Of a stretch of 13,460 nucleotides of DNA, positions 1 to 7,616 are shown piece after piece. Under the pieces are notes generated by a model. The model did no database searches. It was not told the DNA's origin and saw only the letters and a program-made list of their open reading frames with translations. Numbering within the stretch: the first letter of the stretch is position 1; each line of letters starts with the position of its first letter. Made by a program: the position numbers and the translations under genes. Source of the stretch: JANQPA01 sp964628385 (GTDB lineage: Bacteria > Bacteroidota > Bacteroidia > Chitinophagales > Saprospiraceae). The stretch lies in assembly GCA_964628385.1 (NCBI GenBank), contig CAZVOD010000101.1:1-13460 (forward strand), read 5' to 3'.

Positions 1-332
1 ATGCAAAGTACGAAACGCTTCTACTTAACATAATAAGTCTACAATTTGTGTTGCTTATTTTCAACAGGGTGCTTACGTAAAGTCCTTTCTGTATTGGATA
101 AATAAATAGCACCTCGCTGTTGATTGGTTGATCCCGGATGTCAAAGAGCAGTTTTAGTGTACCATTAAGTACGATATGTTTGTTACCTGACGGCACGCTT
201 TCAGTAGAGCAATAGCACTAGGTTATCATGCATTTTATAACACAACTATTCGCTAACCTTACTCAATGATACGGAAAATTTAGCAAAACAGAACGCAAGT
301 TGCATCAAAAGTCTGGCAGAAATTAAATCTTG
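1..332. other. Gene-free stretch at left edge
   Basis: No convincing coding region is visible on either strand; the longest open stretches are short and start or stop at random. The only structured item is a partial copy of a repeat at 206-246, entered separately. The minus-strand ThDP remnant ends at 333, so this is its downstream flank. The rest (1-205) resembles nothing I recognise; a short minus-strand open frame reading roughly QQRGAIYLSNTERTLRKH could be a gene remnant but has no supporting evidence. Confidence 0.5.
206..246 (-). repeat. Partial inverted copy of the dnaE-upstream repeat
   Basis: Read on the minus strand this 41-base stretch matches plus-strand 5788-5828 at 37 of 41 positions by my manual alignment, covering the outer terminal repeat (core ATAAAATG.ATG) and the first arm of the internal hairpin (GTGCTATTG). 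Similarity stops after that: the second hairpin arm and the opposite terminal repeat are missing. It therefore looks like a broken or diverged copy of the 142 bp element, in opposite orientation. Confidence 0.7.
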
Positions 333-953
333 CTATATAAGCAGAGGATTCGCCATTACTTCTGTCATAGCCGGGCCGTCGTGAGCCAATATTTTTTGGA
401 ATGCCGCGTCGAGATCTTCCGGGCGTTCAACGCGGATGCCCATAGCCCCGCAATTTTGGGCATATTCGCTGAAGTTCAGGTTATGGAGTTTGGTTTTCCA
501 GACGTCAAACTCTCCGGCTCGCTGCTCTTTTGATATTTTACCCAATTCATAATTATTAAGCAAAATATGCTTGATCGGCATATGGTATTTCACCGCTGTC
601 ATCAGCTCGCCCATATACTGGGCAAAGCCGCCATCGCCGGTCACCGCGAGCACTTGCCGTTGATCACCCACTGCGGCCCAAAGTCCCATTGCTGCGGGAT
701 AACCAAAACCAATGGACCCCAGGTAACCAGACATTACAATGCTTTGATCTTTAGGCTCAAAATAACGGCCAAACGAGTAGGTATTGTTACCTACATCCAC
801 GGCTATGGCTGCATTTTCATCAATGTGACGGTTCATCGCCTCAAAAACAGCGATAGAGCTTACGCCTTTTGCATTATCTTCCTGAAGGCGCCGGGCTTTT
901 TCCGCTTTCCAGATACTCCAGCGTTCGGCAATGATGGAGGTTCTATTAAACAA
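333..953 (-). pseudogene. ThDP-dependent enzyme remnant, C-terminal domain only (pyruvate oxidase-like)
   Basis: The 206-residue product is the C-terminal thiamine-diphosphate-binding (PP) domain of the pyruvate oxidase/acetolactate synthase family. The ThDP motif is clear: GDGG at residues 106-109 and NN at 133-134, the usual 24-27 residue spacing; the stretch AIAVDVGNNTYSFGRYF and the C-terminal pedl..al motif also fit. Complete family members have about 550-600 residues, with an N-terminal Pyr domain and a central domain; both are absent. Family-like sequence begins around LFNRTS (the listed TTG start at 951-953 is only nominal; the frame stays open up to a stop at 1011-1013) and nothing upstream in any minus frame resembles the missing part before map ends at 1162. 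A natural single-domain subunit (as in sulfopyruvate decarboxylase beta) is possible, but the retained interdomain linker argues for 5' truncation. The 3' end seems intact. Confidence 0.7.
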
Positions 954-961
954 AACCTTTT

Positions 962-973
962 GTGGCCGGCCAC
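962..973. repeat. 12-bp perfect palindrome at ThDP truncation point
   Basis: GTGGCCGGCCAC equals its own reverse complement. It lies just upstream (minus strand) of the place where ThDP-enzyme similarity starts, so it may mark the rearrangement junction. It shares the GGCCGGCC core with the 20-bp palindrome at 12035-12054. Confidence 0.6.
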
Positions 974-1161
974 CACCGACATTACTCTTTCTTCTAGTAG
1001 TTTTTTCGGATTATCCAGCACTTTATGCCAGACGATAGACCTATTTGACATGGTAAAAAGAAACAGACCGAAATGTCCTGATGGAGTTATTAGGGTGAAA
1101 AAAGAAAGGAGAAATTATTTTTTTTCGTCAAATTACCATGATACCTGCCGTAGCGCCGTTC

Positions 1162-1920
1162 TTAAACGCCATTTCCCTTGGTGACGATGATTGGGTACTC
1201 ATCCGTAACAACCAGGGTATGTTCATGCTGGGCAACAAAGCTATTATCGCGAGTTTTCATTGTCCAACCATCAGCGGTTTCGTAGACGTATTTCGCTTTT
1301 GTAGAGATAAAAGTTTCCAGAGCGATCACTGAGTTCTTTCTGAACCTTGAGCGGTTGGTTCTGTCCCGGAAGCAGGGAATCTCGGTAGGGGGCTCGTGGA
1401 GCTTCCGGCCGATACCGTGGCCGCAGAGGTTTTTCACCACCTGATAGCCTTTTCGTTTGGCTTCTTTTTCAATCAAGCCTCCGATGTCCGAGATGCGCAC
1501 GCCTCCGCGTATTTTGCCGATGGCTTTGTACAAAATCTCTCTCGAAGCCTGAATAAGTGGGTCAAAGCCGTGGATATCATTTCCCAGTACAAAAGAACAG
1601 CCATTATCGCCATAAAAGCCATTCAATTCGGCAGAAACGTCAATATTTACCAAATCTCCTTCTTGCAATACTTTCTTTTCGGAAGGGATACCATGGCAAG
1701 CTTCATTGTTGATGCTAATACAAGTATGACCGGGAAAATTATAGTCTTTTTTGGGCGCCGAAATAGCGCCAAATTCCTGAAGCACTTTTTCACCATACTC
1801 ATCCAGCTCTTTAGTACTCATACCGGGCGCTGCATAATCCATCATCAGCTTGAGTGTCGTAGCCACGGCGTTGCCCGCATCGTGGATACCTGCCAGATCT
1901 GATCCAGTTTCGATTGACAT
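1162..1920 (-). CDS. map: Methionine aminopeptidase type I
   Basis: This cytosolic metalloprotease (peptidase family M24A) removes the initiator methionine from new proteins when the second residue is small. At 252 residues it has the normal length of the bare catalytic domain, without an N-terminal zinc finger. All catalytic positions known from the E. coli enzyme are present at a constant offset: H76 (CHGIPS), the five metal ligands D94 and D105 (NIDVSAELNGFYGD), H168 (GHGIG), E202 (ALETF) and E233 (QHEHT), and the substrate-side H175. The E-T-F in place of the common E-P-F is a minor variation. The ATG at 1920 is preceded by A/T-rich sequence without a Shine-Dalgarno, normal for Bacteroidota. 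It lies downstream of dnaE but a strong hairpin and T-run separate the two, so it is probably transcribed on its own. Confidence 0.97.
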   Translation of the reverse strand: MSIETGSDLAGIHDAGNAVATTLKLMMDYAAPGMSTKELDEYGEKVLQEFGAISAPKKDYNFPGHTCISINNEACHGIPSEKKVLQEGDLVNIDVSAELNGFYGDNGCSFVLGNDIHGFDPLIQASREILYKAIGKIRGGVRISDIGGLIEKEAKRKGYQVVKNLCGHGIGRKLHEPPTEIPCFRDRTNRSRFRKNSVIALETFISTKAKYVYETADGWTMKTRDNSFVAQHEHTLVVTDEYPIIVTKGNGV

Positions 1921-2231
1921 AAAATATTTTTTGAGCGTTTATCAAAAGGATGACCAACCGCAGTTGCTCCCTCTGAGATTTAAAATACATAAAGGAAAGG
2001 TTAAAAAGTGAGGTTCGGTTCATGGATTGTAGCACTTGTTTGAAGTACAGCAAAATTAGACCAGCCCAAAGCCTGATAAAATACGTTTTTTGGAAAAAAA
2101 GTTAGCAGGAATCCAGAATACATCGGTGGGCCGCAGTACACTTGCGTTTTTTTAAGAAAAAAAGGGTAAGCTATAAGCCCTGCGCCAATACTATCCAAAT
2201 GACTCCTTGCCCAAAGCTTACCCTGATCGAA
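1921..2231 (-). other. dnaE-map spacer
   Basis: No gene is visible. It holds the presumed dnaE terminator (2157-2224, entered separately) and a Bacteroidota-type -7 box candidate on the minus strand at 2051-2058 (TAATTTTG, matching TAnnTTTG). No convincing TTG lies at the expected distance upstream, so this promoter call for map is weak. Confidence 0.35.
2157..2224 (-). terminator. dnaE terminator with long-loop hairpin
   Basis: On the minus strand, 7 bases after the dnaE stop, AGGGTAAGCT (2215-2224) pairs perfectly with AGCTTACCCT (2163-2172), followed at once by seven T residues. The 10-bp stem and U-tract fit an intrinsic terminator, but the 42-nt loop is much longer than usual and has no obvious internal stem. 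Confidence 0.65.
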
Positions 2232-5200
2232 TTACTTAATCGAGTATTTGATTCCTATTTTTTCCAGTTTGTTGATGAAGTTTACATCGGCATGCACCTT
2301 TCGTTCTTTGGCTATAGCTTGGACTTTGAGCCGATCCTGCTCGTCGACGAGTTCTATGCGCAGGCGATGCTTTCCGTTACTCTGAGTACAAAGCCGATCA
2401 ACAGTATCCAGCAGAACCTCGTCTAGTTTATGAATAGATAGGCGCAGGGTAATCGAATTGATCAGGCTGGTACCGATACCTTCCAGCAATTTGACATCTG
2501 ACAATTTAAACTCCATATCATCGCGCCAGCCTTTTTGGAATTTTCCTTTAAGGTAAAGGGCTTTTCCCTCCTCCAGCAGATGTTTGAATTTTTGATAATC
2601 CTCTCCAAATAAGCGAAACTCCAGGGAGCCGTTGTAGTCCTGTATTTCAAAAATACCCCAGCCATTACCGCTTTTACTGATCAGGTGTTTGGCTTTGCTG
2701 ACCATCCCCGCTACCTTAATAGCTCCATTGTGCTGATGGTCATTGACTTTATTGAGCCCACAGGTAACGAAATTTTTAATTTCAATTTTATAATCATCCA
2801 ATGGATGACCGCTAATAAAAATACCGGTTACTTCTTTTTCCCGGTTTAATTTTTCCAATAAACCCCACTCCTCTCCTTCCGGCACGTTAGGATCCGGTAT
2901 CATCACTTCGTTTGTACCACCGAACAGGGAAGTTGCCACCTGTGCTTTTTGCAATTCATAGGCATTACCGTAGCGCAGCAGGTTTTCAATAAAGGTATCG
3001 TACTTGTCGGTAGGCATAAAATACTGAGCGCGCTTGATATCATCAAAACAATCAAAGCCACCACCCAGGGCGAGACTTTCCATCACCTTTTTGTTGACCG
3101 CTTTAAGGCTCACCCGGCGCATCAGGTCAAAAATGCTGGTAAAGTGCCCGTTTTCTTTGCGCTCCTGCAAAATAGCCTCTACCGGGCCTTCGCCAACGCC
3201 TTTTAAGGCGGATAAGCCGAAGCGGACATGGCCATCCTTATTAACTGAGAAGTCCGATTCTGATTCGTTGATATCCGGCCCGAGTACCCTTAGGCCCATT
3301 CTGTTGCATTCAGAAAGGAAAAAGGTCACCTTGGAGATATCGCTTTTATTGTGCGTAAGCACCGAGGCCATAAACTCTGCCGGATAATGAGCTTTCAGGT
3401 AAGCGGTTTGGAAAGCTACAAAAGCATAACAAGTAGAGTGTGATTTATTAAAAGCATAAGAAGCAAAGGCCTCCCAATCTTTCCATATTTTATTGAGTAT
3501 TTCTTCGGAGTGGCCATTGGCTGTCCCTCCTTCGATAAATTTGGGGTGGAGCATATCGATCAGCTTCTTCTTTTTCTTACCCATGCCCTTACGCAACATA
3601 TCGGCCTGGCCCTTGGTAAAGTTGGCCAACTTTTGCGACAGCAACATCACCTGCTCCTGATAAACGGTAATCCCGTAAGTATTTTGCAGGTATTCTTCCA
3701 TTTCTGGTAAATCATAGGTGATCTCCTCCCGGCCATGCTTTCGGTTGACAAAAGAGGGAATATACTCAAGCGGGCCGGGGCGATACAAGGCATTCATGGC
3801 GATGAGATCATCGAATTCCGAGGGTTTGAGCTCTTTGAGGTACTTTTGCATACCAGTACTTTCATACTGGAAAATACCTACTGTTTCTCCTCGCTGAAAA
3901 AGCTCATACGTTTTCTTATCATCCAGTGGAACCAACTCCGGATCTATTTCCACCCCGTGGGTTTCCCTGACCATTCTTACCGCATCCTTGATAATGGTAA
4001 GCGTTTTCAGCCCAAGGAAATCCATTTTTAACAAACCAGCCTCTTCAGCTACACTGTTGTCAAACTGAGAAACCAGCATGTTGGAATCTTTATCCAGCTT
4101 TACCGGAACGTATTTGGTAATCTCATCCGGTGTGATCACTACGCCACAAGCATGGATACCAGTGTTCCGCACTGATCCCTCCAGCTTCATGGCTGTTTTG
4201 ATCATCTTACCGATGGTATTCTCCTGTTCAGCCAAATCTCTGAATTGATAGGCTTTTTCTAGGTCATCAGAATTGAGCTTTCCCTTCAGGTCAGGGTCTA
4301 TATCTTCTTTTGCCAGTACGTTTTTGAGGGAAGCCTTGAGGTGAGTAGGAAATGTCTTGGCTACCTTATCTACTTCCGGCAGTGGTACATTCATCACCCG
4401 GCCTACATCACGCAGCGAGCTCTTAGCCGCCATAGTACCGTAAGTTACTATCTGGGCTACCTGATTGCGCCCATATTTGTCGATTACATAATCAATAACT
4501 TTCTGACGGCCCACATCATCAAAATCAATATCAATATCCGGCATAGATACCCGCTCCGGATTGAGGAAACGCTCAAAAAGCAGGTCGTACTTAATAGGAT
4601 CCACATTCGTGATACCAGTACAATAGGCTACCGCTGATCCGGCAGCCGAACCCCGGCCCGGTCCCACAGATACTCCCATTTTGCGGGCGGTATTTGTAAA
4701 ATCCTGAACGATCAGGAAATATCCCGGATAGCCAGACTGCTCAATGACCGAAAGCTCAAAATTCAATCGTTCTTCAATCTCTGGAGTGATCGTTTTATAG
4801 CGCTTACGGGCTCCCTCAAAAGTCATTTTGCGCAGCAACTCATCCTGTGTCTTTATGCCCGGAGGTAAAGGATAGGCCGGCAAGAGCACATCCCGAGCCA
4901 AGGTGAGCTTCTCTATCTTGTCGTGGATGTCCAGGGTATTATCCAGCGTTTCGGGTACGTCGTGAAACAACTTCTCCATCTCTGATTTGGTTTTAAAATA
5001 AAAATCAGAACTTGGGAATTTGAAACGCTTTTCTTCCTCAATAAAACTATTGGTATTGATACAAAGTAACATATCATGCGGCAACCAGTCATCCTCTTCG
5101 ACGTAGTGAGAATCATTGGTCGCAATAGCTTTGACCTTGTATTTTTCAGCCAATTGCAGGAGCTGCTGGTTGATATCTTCCTGGCTCACTCCAAGGCCAT

Positions 5201-5762
5201 CGATATTTTCAAGGCCTCTGTGTCTTTGCAGCTCTATGTAAAAATCATCTCCAAATACCTCCAGCCACCACTTTAACAGTTTTTCTGCCTTTTCAAGCTG
5301 CCCATTCAAAATAGCCTGTGGTATTTCTGCACCGATACAACAACTCGTAGCAATCAGCCCCTCGTGATGCTGCAGCAGTATTTCTTTGTCAATTCTGGGA
5401 AACTTGGAATACAATCCATCAATGAAGCCAATAGAACAGAGTTTGGAAAGGTTTTCGTAGCCTTTTCTGTTTTTGGCCAGCAGCAACTGATGATACCGTA
5501 CATCTTTTTCCCCCTTTGCTCTAGAAAATTCCTTGCGGTGGCGATCTTCTACGAGATAAAACTCACAGCCGACGATGGGCTTCAAGTCTCTTTTTTCGGC
5601 TTCCGCAACAAATTTGAAGGCACCAAACATATTGCCATGATCGGTCAGGGCTACTCCTTTTTGTCCGTCCTTTGCAGCTTTTTCCATCATGGCCCCTATT
5701 TCTGAAGCGCCATCCAACAACGAGTACTGAGTATGACAATGTAAGTGAAGAAAGTCTGGCAT
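2232..5762 (-). CDS. dnaE: DNA polymerase III alpha subunit
   Basis: This is the replicative C-family polymerase, 1176 residues (E. coli DnaE 1160). Domains in order: PHP domain (1 to about 220) starting HLHCHT; palm with GPGRGSAAGS (367-376) and catalytic aspartates D409, D411 (PDIDIDF) and D580 (KMDFLGLK); fingers with the lysine-rich GMGKKKKK; a helix-hairpin-helix region (LKGVGEGPVEAI); a possible clamp-binding loop (ATSLFGG, consensus QxxLF-like); an OB fold (IKVAGMVSKAKHLI...); and a C-terminal tail domain. The PHP domain keeps all nine metal ligands of the active type: H8, H10, D17, H42, E67, H91, C142, D217 and H219. E. coli DnaE has lost this set and relies on DnaQ; proofreading within alpha is thus possible here, by inference. 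The ATG at 5762 has no Shine-Dalgarno. It stands alone between a repeat element upstream and a terminator downstream. Confidence 0.98.
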   Translation of the reverse strand: MPDFLHLHCHTQYSLLDGASEIGAMMEKAAKDGQKGVALTDHGNMFGAFKFVAEAEKRDLKPIVGCEFYLVEDRHRKEFSRAKGEKDVRYHQLLLAKNRKGYENLSKLCSIGFIDGLYSKFPRIDKEILLQHHEGLIATSCCIGAEIPQAILNGQLEKAEKLLKWWLEVFGDDFYIELQRHRGLENIDGLGVSQEDINQQLLQLAEKYKVKAIATNDSHYVEEDDWLPHDMLLCINTNSFIEEEKRFKFPSSDFYFKTKSEMEKLFHDVPETLDNTLDIHDKIEKLTLARDVLLPAYPLPPGIKTQDELLRKMTFEGARKRYKTITPEIEERLNFELSVIEQSGYPGYFLIVQDFTNTARKMGVSVGPGRGSAAGSAVAYCTGITNVDPIKYDLLFERFLNPERVSMPDIDIDFDDVGRQKVIDYVIDKYGRNQVAQIVTYGTMAAKSSLRDVGRVMNVPLPEVDKVAKTFPTHLKASLKNVLAKEDIDPDLKGKLNSDDLEKAYQFRDLAEQENTIGKMIKTAMKLEGSVRNTGIHACGVVITPDEITKYVPVKLDKDSNMLVSQFDNSVAEEAGLLKMDFLGLKTLTIIKDAVRMVRETHGVEIDPELVPLDDKKTYELFQRGETVGIFQYESTGMQKYLKELKPSEFDDLIAMNALYRPGPLEYIPSFVNRKHGREEITYDLPEMEEYLQNTYGITVYQEQVMLLSQKLANFTKGQADMLRKGMGKKKKKLIDMLHPKFIEGGTANGHSEEILNKIWKDWEAFASYAFNKSHSTCYAFVAFQTAYLKAHYPAEFMASVLTHNKSDISKVTFFLSECNRMGLRVLGPDINESESDFSVNKDGHVRFGLSALKGVGEGPVEAILQERKENGHFTSIFDLMRRVSLKAVNKKVMESLALGGGFDCFDDIKRAQYFMPTDKYDTFIENLLRYGNAYELQKAQVATSLFGGTNEVMIPDPNVPEGEEWGLLEKLNREKEVTGIFISGHPLDDYKIEIKNFVTCGLNKVNDHQHNGAIKVAGMVSKAKHLISKSGNGWGIFEIQDYNGSLEFRLFGEDYQKFKHLLEEGKALYLKGKFQKGWRDDMEFKLSDVKLLEGIGTSLINSITLRLSIHKLDEVLLDTVDRLCTQSNGKHRLRIELVDEQDRLKVQAIAKERKVHADVNFINKLEKIGIKYSIK

Positions 5763-5786
5763 TGTGGTATCGTAGTTTTTATTTCA

Positions 5787-5928
5787 GGTTGTGTTATAAA
5801 ATGTATGATTACCTGGTGCTATTGCCCTGTTAAGGGCAATAGCACCAAGCAGAAGAAAATTGTATCTTACCCACATTCTACCCCTAACGGGTCGGCTTAA
5901 TTATCACCATACATTTTATGACATGACC
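5787..5928. repeat. 142-bp MITE-like element with terminal inverted repeats
   Basis: The ends are imperfect inverted repeats of 21 bp (18 of 21 matching) with a perfect 12-bp core: ATAAAATGTATG at 5796-5807 and CATACATTTTAT at 5908-5919. Inside sits a perfect 14-bp hairpin (arms 5814-5827 and 5834-5847, loop TGTTAA; arm GGTGCTATTGCCC) and a small ACCC/GGGT pair near 5880. There is no ORF. A partial inverted copy occurs at 206-246. I see no clear target-site duplication. It could be a non-autonomous transposable element or a dispersed structured repeat; which of the two cannot be told here. Confidence 0.6.
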
Positions 5929-6022
5929 TTATTATCAATTTAACTCTTAAATTACCACAAAAAGTTTAAGGGAGTAGTCAAATTAACGAGGTTTTTTTCC
6001 ACAACTTGTTGAAAAGGAAGCA

Positions 6023-6055
6023 GCCATTCTTCCGCGAGCAGCGGAGAAGAATGGC
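6023..6055 (-). terminator. Hairpin after carrier-like gene, possible terminator
   Basis: GCCATTCTTCCGC (6023-6035) pairs with GCGG(AG)AAGAATGGC (6041-6055), a 13-bp stem with a 2-nt bulge and 5-nt loop, about 48 bases after the stop of the upstream minus-strand gene. The tract that follows on the minus strand (TGCTTCCTTTTC) is only weakly T-rich, so termination is likely rather than certain. Confidence 0.45.
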
Positions 6056-6103
6056 CAGTAAGAAAGGAATTAAACCTTTGATTTACGTCTCGCCGGTTTT
6101 AGA

Positions 6104-6403
6104 TTAAGCAGCGAATCTGGTAACAAAGTAGGAACTGGCATCTTGCACGGTTCTTATCTTTTCCACCTGTTCTGGTGTAAGATAAATTTCAAATTGCGAC
6201 TCCAGTTCTGCAATGAGTATCAGTTTATCGAATTCATCCATCAACAGATCGTCAGCAAGATCAGAGTAAGGATGTATAGAAGCAGCTGGAATCTTTGTAT
6301 TCCAGCTGATAAGGTCAATGACCCGTTGTTCTATCGTCGAGTAGGATGTTTTACTTAAAACCACAGTATCGAAATTTTTGATGAAAATGCTTGATTGATT
6401 CAT
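6104..6403 (-). CDS. Acyl-carrier-protein-like protein without the phosphopantetheine serine
   Basis: The 99-residue product folds by pattern like an acyl carrier protein: about 20 extra N-terminal residues, helix I (TIEQRVIDLISWNTK, 23-37), then DLADDLLMDEFDKLILIAELESQF (48-71), which corresponds to the ACP signature DLG-DSLD-VELVMALEEEF, and a typical C-terminal helix (TPEQVEKIRTVQDASSYF). In ACPs the serine of the DSL motif carries 4'-phosphopantetheine; here the motif is D56-E57-F58, with GAA at the serine codon, so the protein should not be able to carry acyl groups. It may be a regulatory or structural ACP paralogue, or a degenerate one. No fatty-acid or polyketide genes are adjacent; LOG lies upstream 344 bases away and dnaE downstream. 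The reading frame is intact. Function unknown. Confidence 0.7.
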   Translation of the reverse strand: MNQSSIFIKNFDTVVLSKTSYSTIEQRVIDLISWNTKIPAASIHPYSDLADDLLMDEFDKLILIAELESQFEIYLTPEQVEKIRTVQDASSYFVTRFAA

Positions 6404-6747
6404 TTGGCTGTTTATTTTTTGGGTCTTAACGAATTTGAAACAGGGTTGTACTTTATAACCCTACTTCAATTGATCTGCATTCTTCTTTTTTGAGAAGGTA
6501 CCAAACTTTAAATTACCTGGTTATTAAGCTTTTGGGTGAGTTCAAGAGAATGTTCAATACAATAGAATCGTTTGCTTTAAGATCACATTAATCTTATGCA
6601 AAACGAAATTAGCTTTCAATACGCTTCCTGTTGACTCAGGAATATTTGCTTTTTCTTCGATCTTTGCTATTTAGTCATCGGCCGTAGTAAAGGAGTTGTT
6701 TAAACAACTTCCAGGTAAAATGCTGGTTAATCAACATTTCTTTAGTG
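6404..6747. other. LOG to carrier-like-gene spacer with palindromes
   Basis: No gene is visible in 344 bases. Structures seen are a 9-bp stem (one G-U pair) with a 3-nt loop at 6442-6462 (AGGGTTGTA/TATAACCCT), lying in the probable leader of the carrier-like gene, and two palindromes just after the LOG stop, entered separately. The DNA is A/T-rich. Confidence 0.5.
6692..6738 (-). terminator. Two palindromes downstream of LOG gene
   Basis: On the minus strand, soon after the LOG stop at 6748, comes an imperfect 20-bp palindrome (about 6719-6738, AATGTTGATTAACCAGCATT) and then a perfect 16-bp one, AGTTGTTTAAACAACT (6694-6709), flanked by GGA/TCC with one bulge. Only CCTTTAC follows, so it is at best a weak terminator; a protein-binding site is the alternative. 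Confidence 0.35.
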
Positions 6748-7446
6748 TCATAAAGAATAATTGGGTCTTAATCCATTTTGTTGTTGGTCATAGAAATTAT
6801 TGATCAGGCGAACTACTTCATTAGGTTCATCAATAATGGGCATCAAATCCAGGTCTTTGGCGCTGATATTTTTCGCCTCTTCATAAACCGTTTGCTTCAT
6901 CCAGCTTTTGAGGCCTGACCAAAAGTCGGAGCCCACCAGAATAACGGGAACGGCTTCTATTTTTTTGGTTTGTATGAGGGTAAGTACTTCAAAAATTTCA
7001 TCGAGGGTGCCCATACCACCGGGAAGGACCACAAAAGCCTGAGCGTATTTTACAAACATCACTTTACGCACAAAAAAGTAGCGGAAGCTCAACACTTTAT
7101 CTGTATCGATGTAAGGGTTATGTCCCTGCTCGAATTCCAGTTCTATATTAAGTCCTACAGATTTGCCACTGGCCATGGAAGCTCCTTTATTGCCAGCTTC
7201 CATTATACCCGGGCCTCCTCCGGTTATTACGCCGTAGCCTGCCTCTGTGAGGAGCTTACCGATTTCTACTGCTGTTTGATAGTAGGGATGGCTCGGCTGG
7301 GTACGGGCAGAACCGAAGATAGACACACAGGGGCCGATCTCGTTAAGAGATTCAAACCCTTCAACCAATTCAGAGATAACTTTAAAGAGTGTCCAGGAAT
7401 TCTCTGCTTTGATTCCCTTCCAGGTTTTCATTGCATTATTTTGCAT
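6748..7446 (-). CDS. LOG family protein (nucleoside 5'-monophosphate phosphoribohydrolase)
   Basis: The 232-residue product belongs to the LOG/TIGR00730 family, Rossmann-like cytosolic enzymes that cleave the N-glycosidic bond of nucleotide 5'-monophosphates (cytokinin ribotides in plants and some bacteria, ordinary nucleotides such as AMP in others). The family signatures are present: VSIFGSAR (41-48), GGGPGIMEAGNKGA (76-89) and PGGMGTLDE (142-150), with the catalytic arginine region FRYFFVRK (121-128) and glutamate E150. Length is that of the longer bacterial variant with an N-terminal helix. Translation may start at M1 or M6 (MKTWKG); no ribosome-binding site decides. It stands alone, with hairpins on both sides. 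Whether it acts on cytokinins or in nucleotide salvage cannot be told from sequence. Confidence 0.9.
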   Translation of the reverse strand: MQNNAMKTWKGIKAENSWTLFKVISELVEGFESLNEIGPCVSIFGSARTQPSHPYYQTAVEIGKLLTEAGYGVITGGGPGIMEAGNKGASMASGKSVGLNIELEFEQGHNPYIDTDKVLSFRYFFVRKVMFVKYAQAFVVLPGGMGTLDEIFEVLTLIQTKKIEAVPVILVGSDFWSGLKSWMKQTVYEEAKNISAKDLDLMPIIDEPNEVVRLINNFYDQQQNGLRPNYSL

Positions 7447-7517
7447 AGGCTAAAAATTTGACACTCCAAATTAAAGGAATTTATTTGGTGATAGCCCAGT
7501 ACCCGATAGAAAAGCAT

Positions 7518-7551
7518 AAAAAAGTTGAGGGCCGATCCAGGATCGACCCTC
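7518..7551 (-). terminator. Second hairpin with T-run in the activator-LOG spacer
   Basis: GAGGGTCGATCC pairs with GGATCGGCCCTC on the minus strand (7527-7551, one mismatch), followed by AAC and six T residues (7518-7523). This is a good intrinsic-terminator shape about 107 bases beyond the activator stop and 70 bases beyond a first terminator. Confidence 0.55.
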
Positions 7552-7616
7552 TATGTTGGTGGTAACGGTGGGATAGCGAGATCGATATAATTGCAGGATA
7601 AGACTTATTTTTTGAA

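Larger units (their letters stand above)
5763..6103. other. Spacer upstream of dnaE
   Basis: No gene is seen in these 341 bases. They hold the 142-bp repeat element (5787-5928), the hairpin after the carrier-like gene (6023-6055), and presumably the dnaE promoter. If dnaE is transcribed from beyond the element, its leader would carry the element's hairpin. A solitary DnaA-box-like TTTTCCACA (one mismatch) lies near 5995-6003. Confidence 0.45.

Noticed and set aside
860..1051. A 63-codon minus-strand ORF that overlaps the ThDP start as a possible missing N-terminal part
   Set aside because: Read against the remnant it is out of frame and its sequence (MSNRSIVWHKVL...) has no resemblance to pyruvate oxidase central domains.
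567..1902. Plus-strand ORFs opposite the ThDP remnant and map (567-1184 and 1396-1902)
   Set aside because: They lie opposite recognised genes in shifted frames and show no domain or composition of their own.
5995..6003. A DnaA-box-like TTTTCCACA upstream of dnaE, as an origin or DnaA control site
   Set aside because: A single box with one mismatch in A/T-rich DNA is expected by chance; there is no cluster and no dnaA, gyrB or dnaN nearby.
6104..6403. Whether the carrier-like gene is an ordinary acpP
   Set aside because: The prosthetic serine is replaced and no fatty-acid synthesis genes flank it, unlike a housekeeping acpP.
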